Shown here: in pieces, positions 6,866 through 10,408 of the stretch
Layout: every line of letters starts with the position of its first letter
How positions within the stretch are numbered: position 1 is the stretch's first letter
Source: Candidatus Izemoplasmatales bacterium
GTDB taxonomy: Bacteria; Bacillota_I; Bacilli_A; Izemoplasmatales; Hujiaoplasmataceae
Direction: 5' to 3'
Length of the DNA: 10,408 nt
Assembly: GCA_028694875.1 (NCBI GenBank)
Contig: JAQVKB010000018.1
Span: 1 to 10,408 of the forward strand
Translations under genes and position numbers: made by a program
Notes under the pieces: model-generated
The model's database searches: none
Seen by the model: only the letters and a program-made list of their open reading frames with translations
Told to the model about the DNA's origin: nothing

Positions 6866-6890
6866 TAATTCGCGTTCTTTTCGGTATAAT
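6862..6890 (+). promoter_or_regulatory. SigA-type promoter of the metal-lipoprotein/lysS unit
   Basis: TTGATA (6862-6867) and a perfect TATAAT (6885-6890) are spaced by exactly 17 bp. The -35 box includes the TGA stop codon of rqcP, so the promoter is packed against that gene. The predicted start near 6897 gives a ~21-nt leader to the lipoprotein gene. No terminator is seen between rqcP and this promoter, so readthrough is possible. Confidence 0.83.
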
Positions 6891-6898
6891 AATACCGA
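6881..6898 (+). promoter_or_regulatory. Perfect 7-4-7 inverted repeat over the -10 box, candidate operator
   Basis: TCGGTAT-AATA-ATACCGA: two perfectly complementary 7-base arms with a 4-base centre. It covers the whole -10 hexamer and the predicted start site, where a bound dimeric repressor would block transcription. It does not match the Zur, MntR, Fur or AdcR consensus sequences as I know them, so the regulator is unknown. A role as an RNA hairpin is less likely because most of it lies upstream of the predicted start. Confidence 0.5.
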
Positions 6899-6917
6899 TA
6901 CCTTTGGAGGTACGATC

Positions 6918-7892
6918 ATGAAAAAACGAATGATGGCCTTGGCCATACTCCTTCTTACGCTCTTTTCCACGGGATGCTTGACGGAGACGATTCAATATGA
7001 TGTCTATGTTACGGTATACCCGCTTCAATACGTGACCGAACAAATGTTTGTCAGCACGCCTTTCATCGTAGGGATTGTCCCTGGTGTGACAAGCCATCAA
7101 GATAGTGTGGACTGGTCACCGAAGGAAATCATCGCGATGACCGAAGCCAGTTACCTCTTCTATGTCGGCGCGAACTACGACCAATACATCGATTTGCAAA
7201 TTGAAAGCATCTTTACATCCAAAAACGTTGAATTGGTCAAGATTGAAGAGCAATCCGATTACATCACCTACATTCCTGGAATCATCGACGATCATGCTCA
7301 TGATGAAACATCCACCGTGCTTGCGGAGAATCCGGATACGTTGGGACTCGATCCACACTTCTGGATTTCACCGCTTCAACTCCTCAAGGTTGCGGATTTG
7401 ATTCACGATAAACTCGTGTTGGCTTATCCGGAATATGTCGATACCCTCGATGCCAACTATGCCGACTTGGTAACACGCCTCACGGCTTTGTCCGATGATT
7501 TTGCGGAAACCATCGCACATCAAACCAAAGACATGATGACGTCAACGAACCTCTATGGATATCTTCGAAATGACTATGGTTTAGAATACATTTCTGTCTC
7601 TCCCGGATACCATGAGGAAACCGAGCAATTCACCACCACTGAAAAAGAAGAAATTGTCCAAGAAGCGATTCTTCATAATATAACATCCCTCTTTTATGAG
7701 AAATACACGACGTCACCATTGACAGATGCCGTGTTTGCAGAACTCGCAAATCTTGGATATAACCCTGTCAAAGTCGAATACAATATTCTCCAGGCGCTGT
7801 CGGATGAATTGCGCAGTGAGGGAGAAGATTATATCAGCATCATGGAACAAAACTTAGCCGCCATCCGATTGGCGATTACCACAGAGGAGTAA
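6918..7892 (+). CDS. TroA/ZnuA-type metal ABC transporter substrate-binding lipoprotein, divergent
   Basis: A 324-residue lipoprotein of the cluster A-I (TroA/ZnuA/PsaA) family that would capture Zn2+ or Mn2+ outside the membrane for an ABC importer. The signal peptide is MKKR plus a hydrophobic core and lipobox STGC, with lipidation at C20. Family marks: VTVYPLQYVTEQM (31-43), a first histidine H60 followed by SPKEI, YVGANYDQYID (82-92), a short His/Asp loop DDHAHDE (124-130), LDPHFWISP (144-152) with the second ligand H147, and LYGYLRNDYGL (212-222). In most relatives that last segment is H-x-A-F-G-Y; here the aligned His is Thr210. The final acidic ligand region reads VKVEYN, with E287 a possible replacement. 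No permease or ATPase gene is adjacent. The start follows GGAGG (6906-6910) by 7 nt. The stop is 2 nt before lysS. Metal specificity cannot be assigned. Confidence 0.85.
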   Translation: MKKRMMALAILLLTLFSTGCLTETIQYDVYVTVYPLQYVTEQMFVSTPFIVGIVPGVTSHQDSVDWSPKEIIAMTEASYLFYVGANYDQYIDLQIESIFTSKNVELVKIEEQSDYITYIPGIIDDHAHDETSTVLAENPDTLGLDPHFWISPLQLLKVADLIHDKLVLAYPEYVDTLDANYADLVTRLTALSDDFAETIAHQTKDMMTSTNLYGYLRNDYGLEYISVSPGYHEETEQFTTTEKEEIVQEAILHNITSLFYEKYTTSPLTDAVFAELANLGYNPVKVEYNILQALSDELRSEGEDYISIMEQNLAAIRLAITTEE

Positions 7893-7894
7893 TC

Positions 7895-9397
7895 ATGGAA
7901 CAAAAATTAACCGAACAAGAAATCGTCCGTCGCGAGAAGGCGGAAGAACTTAGACAGTTGGGCATTGATCCCTACGGACAACGCTTCGACAGAACGCACA
8001 ACACCGAGACCTTTAAGTCCGAATTTTCCGCGTTCACCAAAGAAGAACTTCACGACAATCCAAATCCCAAAAAGGTTCGCATTGCCGGAAGAATCATGAC
8101 GAAACGCGTCAAAGGAAAAGCGGGATTTGCGCACATTCAAGATCAGTTCGGACAAATTCAAATCTATGTTCGACTCGACGTGGTGGGCGAAGAAGCTTAC
8201 AAAATCTTTGATCGTGGGGATTTGGGCGACATCGTGGGCGTCGAAGGTACTGCGATGATTACCAACATGGGCGAACTTTCTGTCAAAGTTGAAGTCTATA
8301 CCCATTTGGTCAAAGCACTTCGTCCGCTTCCAGAAAAGTGGCACGGACTCACCGATATCGAAGAAAGATATCGTCGCCGTTATGTCGATTTAATCACCAA
8401 TGAAGAATCCAAAACGACATTGATTTTACGCTCGAAAATCATCGCAGAGATGCGTAATTACTTGAACAACTTAGGATACTTGGAAGTGGAAACGCCGATT
8501 CTCCATCCGATTTTGGGTGGCGCGAATGCGCGACCCTTCATTACCCATCACAACACCCTCGATATGCCCTTCTACTTGCGAATTGCACCAGAACTCTATT
8601 TGAAGCGTTTGATCGTGGGCGGATTTGATTGCGTATATGAAATTGGTCGCTTGTTCCGCAATGAAGGCATGGATGTCAAACACAATCCCGAATTCACGAC
8701 GATTGAACTTTATCTTGCTTATTCCGACCTAGCAGGCATGATGGATCTCGCCGAAGATTTGATTTCCTCGATTGCGCTCAAGACCATTGGCACAACTACC
8801 GTCACATATGGAGATAAGGAAATCAACCTTGGCAAAGGATGGCGTCGGGTTTCGATGACGGATCTCGTCAAAGAAAAAACCGGCATCGACTTCCGTCAAA
8901 TCACAGAATTTGAAGATGCGAAAAAACTCGCGCTCGAACATCATCTCACGGTTGAAAAACATCTCTATGGTGTTGGACACATTCTCAACCTCTTCTTCGA
9001 AGCTTATTGCGAAGAAAGCTTGATTCAACCGACCTTCGTCCATGGTTATCCCATCGAAGTCAGCCCACTCACCAAGAAAGAACCTGATGACGAACGATAT
9101 ACCCAACGTTTCGAACTCTTCATCGACGGCAGAGAATATGCCAATGCGTATACCGAGCTCAACGATCCCATCGATCAAAAAGAACGCTTTGAAAACCAAC
9201 TCAAAGAAAAAGCCCTCGGCAATGTCGAAGCCACAGAAATGGACATCGATTTTGTGGAGAGCTTGGAATATGGTATGCCGCCAACGGGAGGCATTGGCAT
9301 CGGCATTGACCGTTTGGTCATGTTGATTACCAATTCGTCATCAATTCGCGATGTGTTGCTCTTCCCGCATATGAAATCGCGTTCCAAGGACAAATAA
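7895..9397 (+). CDS. lysS: Lysyl-tRNA synthetase, class II
   Basis: LysRS charges tRNA-Lys with lysine using ATP in the cytosol. The 500-residue protein has the N-terminal OB-fold anticodon-binding domain (about 60-145: VRIAGRIMTKR, FAHIQDQFGQIQ) and a class II catalytic core. Motif 1 lies around YLEVETPIL (195-203), motif 2 is FRNEGMDVKHNPEFTTIELY (254-273), and motif 3 is GIGIGIDRLVML (466-477) near the C-terminus. GGANARPFITHHN (208-220) and RIAPELYLKRL (229-239) are typical of LysRS. No fused MprF-like or lysU-type extension is present. The ribosome-binding site AGAGGAG (7883-7889) is inside the end of the lipoprotein gene and the start lies 2 nt after its stop. lysS is therefore probably transcribed from the lipoprotein promoter and translationally coupled to it; no T-box leader is present. 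Confidence 0.98.
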   Translation: MEQKLTEQEIVRREKAEELRQLGIDPYGQRFDRTHNTETFKSEFSAFTKEELHDNPNPKKVRIAGRIMTKRVKGKAGFAHIQDQFGQIQIYVRLDVVGEEAYKIFDRGDLGDIVGVEGTAMITNMGELSVKVEVYTHLVKALRPLPEKWHGLTDIEERYRRRYVDLITNEESKTTLILRSKIIAEMRNYLNNLGYLEVETPILHPILGGANARPFITHHNTLDMPFYLRIAPELYLKRLIVGGFDCVYEIGRLFRNEGMDVKHNPEFTTIELYLAYSDLAGMMDLAEDLISSIALKTIGTTTVTYGDKEINLGKGWRRVSMTDLVKEKTGIDFRQITEFEDAKKLALEHHLTVEKHLYGVGHILNLFFEAYCEESLIQPTFVHGYPIEVSPLTKKEPDDERYTQRFELFIDGREYANAYTELNDPIDQKERFENQLKEKALGNVEATEMDIDFVESLEYGMPPTGGIGIGIDRLVMLITNSSSIRDVLLFPHMKSRSKDK

Positions 9398-9402
9398 GAA
9401 AA

Positions 9403-9440
9403 AGCATCCGATGCCAGTTAGGCTCGGATGCTCTTTTTTT
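9403..9440 (+). terminator. Bidirectional intrinsic terminator between lysS and the convergent surface-protein gene
   Basis: A 9-bp stem AGCATCCGA/TCGGATGCT (9403-9411 with 9424-9432) extends, across one unpaired T, into GCC/GGC around the loop AGTTA. It is followed by CTTTTTTT (9433-9440) on the plus strand and by TTTTTCTT on the minus strand. It begins 6 nt after the lysS stop and lies just beyond the stop of the opposing gene at 9444, so one hairpin serves both. Confidence 0.92.
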
Positions 9441-9443
9441 GGA

Positions 9444-10408
9444 TTAAGATAACGGATTGACAATCACGATTTGATTCGTATCTTGGAAATAGCATACAGA
9501 CCAAATCAGTTTATCGATCCGCCACATATAACTCAAAATTTCAACAGTCACTACTTGGCCATTGAGATCCGCAAACCCAGTCATATTGGATTGATAATAA
9601 ATCATCAAAGCTGGGGTCTTCCAGTCTTGTCGTGTCGTCGGATCATTCCATAATCCTTCTGAAGTATCAAAATCGGCTGGTACAAGATATGTGGAATAAT
9701 TGCCTAAAGTCGAATCCACATAAACCTTTCCTGTCACTTGATACATGGTATAAGGAGAAGGGTTTTCCATGGTTGCGGTAGGAATCACCGCAATTTCTGA
9801 AATGGACATTTCTACAACGGGGTAGGTATCAGGCGTTCCCTCCACAATTTCGTAGGAAAGAGGGTATGCAGATCCGGAATATGAAAACTCTGGAGTTGCA
9901 TAGTAATATAATAAGGATCCAGTTAAGTTGATGACATTACCAACCGATAGATCTAATGTAGAATTATACACGAAAAAGAAATCGTTACCATCCGTGATGA
10001 AGAAACTTCCGTTGGTGAAAATTCCTACCACAGTGACATCAACAATCGTGACAGGAACATCCACTCCCAACGCGAGAATCTCGGCTATCGTTGTAACTGT
10101 GGTTACGACGATTGGCACGCCCACGGTGACCACAAAGTCTTTTGATAGGGTGACATCTCCCCGCGTCGCAGTCGCAGTGATTGTGACGACCGTTTGGCCA
10201 GATAAATTGGAAAGATCGACATATCCGGTTACAGAATTGATGATCGTGTCCTCTGTGGAAGTATATGCGATGGAAACACCATATAGTTCGCTTGGAAGAT
10301 CCAATGTCGTGTTTTCAACAATCTCCGATGGAATGGTAATTGCATTCAACGCAGCGTTCACCGCCTCCAAATCATCAGAGATGACGTTTTCGGTCACAAA
10401 GTAATTGG
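9444..10408 (-). CDS. Surface protein C-terminal part: Ig-like domain plus probable OB-fold-like beta domains (5' end outside window)
   Basis: An open frame of 321 complete codons enters from the right edge without a stop; the GTG at 10397 is probably internal, since the frame continues upstream (…NYFVTEN) and no ribosome-binding site is visible. The first ~95 residues look like an atypical bacterial Ig-like repeat: an acidic helix (DDLEAVNAALNAI), IPSEIVENTTLDLPSEL, a TSTEDTIIN turn, then TVVTITATATRGDVTLSKDFVVTV. Next come two segments resembling OB-fold modules of extracellular proteins (VPVTIVDVTVVGIFTNGSFFITDG and the later YQVTGKVYVDS…VVTVEILSY). The composition is rich in Thr, Val, Tyr and Ser and poor in Lys, as expected for an exported protein. 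No catalytic motif, C-terminal anchor or LPxTG signal is seen; it may be anchored as a lipoprotein by an N-terminus outside the window. Function is not assigned. Confidence 0.7.
   Translation of the reverse strand, partial: NYFVTENVISDDLEAVNAALNAITIPSEIVENTTLDLPSELYGVSIAYTSTEDTIINSVTGYVDLSNLSGQTVVTITATATRGDVTLSKDFVVTVGVPIVVTTVTTIAEILALGVDVPVTIVDVTVVGIFTNGSFFITDGNDFFFVYNSTLDLSVGNVINLTGSLLYYYATPEFSYSGSAYPLSYEIVEGTPDTYPVVEMSISEIAVIPTATMENPSPYTMYQVTGKVYVDSTLGNYSTYLVPADFDTSEGLWNDPTTRQDWKTPALMIYYQSNMTGFADLNGQVVTVEILSYMWRIDKLIWSVCYFQDTNQIVIVNPLS

Noticed and set aside
6824..6917. Upstream in-frame start for the lipoprotein gene (ATG at 6825)
   Set aside because: It would overlap rqcP and the promoter and bury the signal peptide; MKKR at 6918 with GGAGG upstream gives a proper lipoprotein signal.
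9907..9912. TATAAT on the plus strand inside the surface-protein gene, and TATAAT on the minus strand near 9964
   Set aside because: No -35 at proper spacing and no downstream gene start; A/T-rich codons for Tyr, Tyr and Asn explain them.
1..10408. CRISPR arrays, tRNA or rRNA genes, insertion sequences, T-box or other riboswitch leaders
   Set aside because: No regularly spaced repeats, cloverleaf-like segments, transposase frames or long structured leaders were seen; intergenic gaps are all under about 200 bases.

Overview
This window reads as a stretch of conserved core genome from a low-to-mid GC Gram-positive-lineage bacterium (Bacillota or Mycoplasmatota). A hand count of two sample lines gave 43-48% GC. 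The evidence is the gene content (tdk-rpmE, and tilS-hpt-ftsH-rqcP-...-lysS, both familiar Firmicutes neighbourhoods), strong purine-rich Shine-Dalgarno sites, sigma-70/SigA-like promoters, and lipoproteins. TGA is used as a stop: maf ends in TGA inside an ATGA overlap with the next start, and all tryptophans I checked are TGG. This argues against the Mycoplasma/Spiroplasma code 4. An Acholeplasma/Izemoplasma-type lineage is my best guess from the absence of the coaX/hslO/fol genes that usually separate ftsH and lysS in Bacillus, but this is inference only.

Layout. Positions 1-2451 are on the minus strand: maf and a seven-helix Ste24-type M48 peptidase overlap as an operon behind an extended -10 promoter; rpmE (zinc-ribbon L31) follows with its own promoter and an intrinsic terminator; then the first 80 codons of thymidine kinase run off the left edge. 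A ~200-bp divergent promoter region (2452-2650) separates this from the plus-strand block. That block is tilS, hpt and ftsH, 8 and 12 nt apart and probably one operon, then a hairpin, then rqcP. A promoter overlapping the stop codon of rqcP drives a TroA/ZnuA-type metal-binding lipoprotein, followed after 2 nt by lysS. A bidirectional terminator closes lysS against the convergent last gene, the C-terminal part of a surface protein with an Ig-like and probable OB-fold-like domains, which runs off the right edge.

Functionally the window covers purine and thymidine salvage (hpt, tdk), translation and its fidelity (tilS, lysS, rpmE), rescue of stalled 60S-nascent-chain complexes (rqcP), membrane proteolysis (ftsH, M48 peptidase), house-cleaning or septum-linked nucleotide hydrolysis (maf), and metal uptake (the lipoprotein). 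I did not find CRISPR arrays, mobile elements, tRNAs, rRNAs or an obviously new multi-gene system. The most unusual signals are at 6862-7892: a perfect 7-4-7 inverted repeat laid over the -10 box of the metal-lipoprotein gene, a lipoprotein lacking the usual third metal-binding histidine and lacking adjacent ABC partners, and its tight coupling to lysS.
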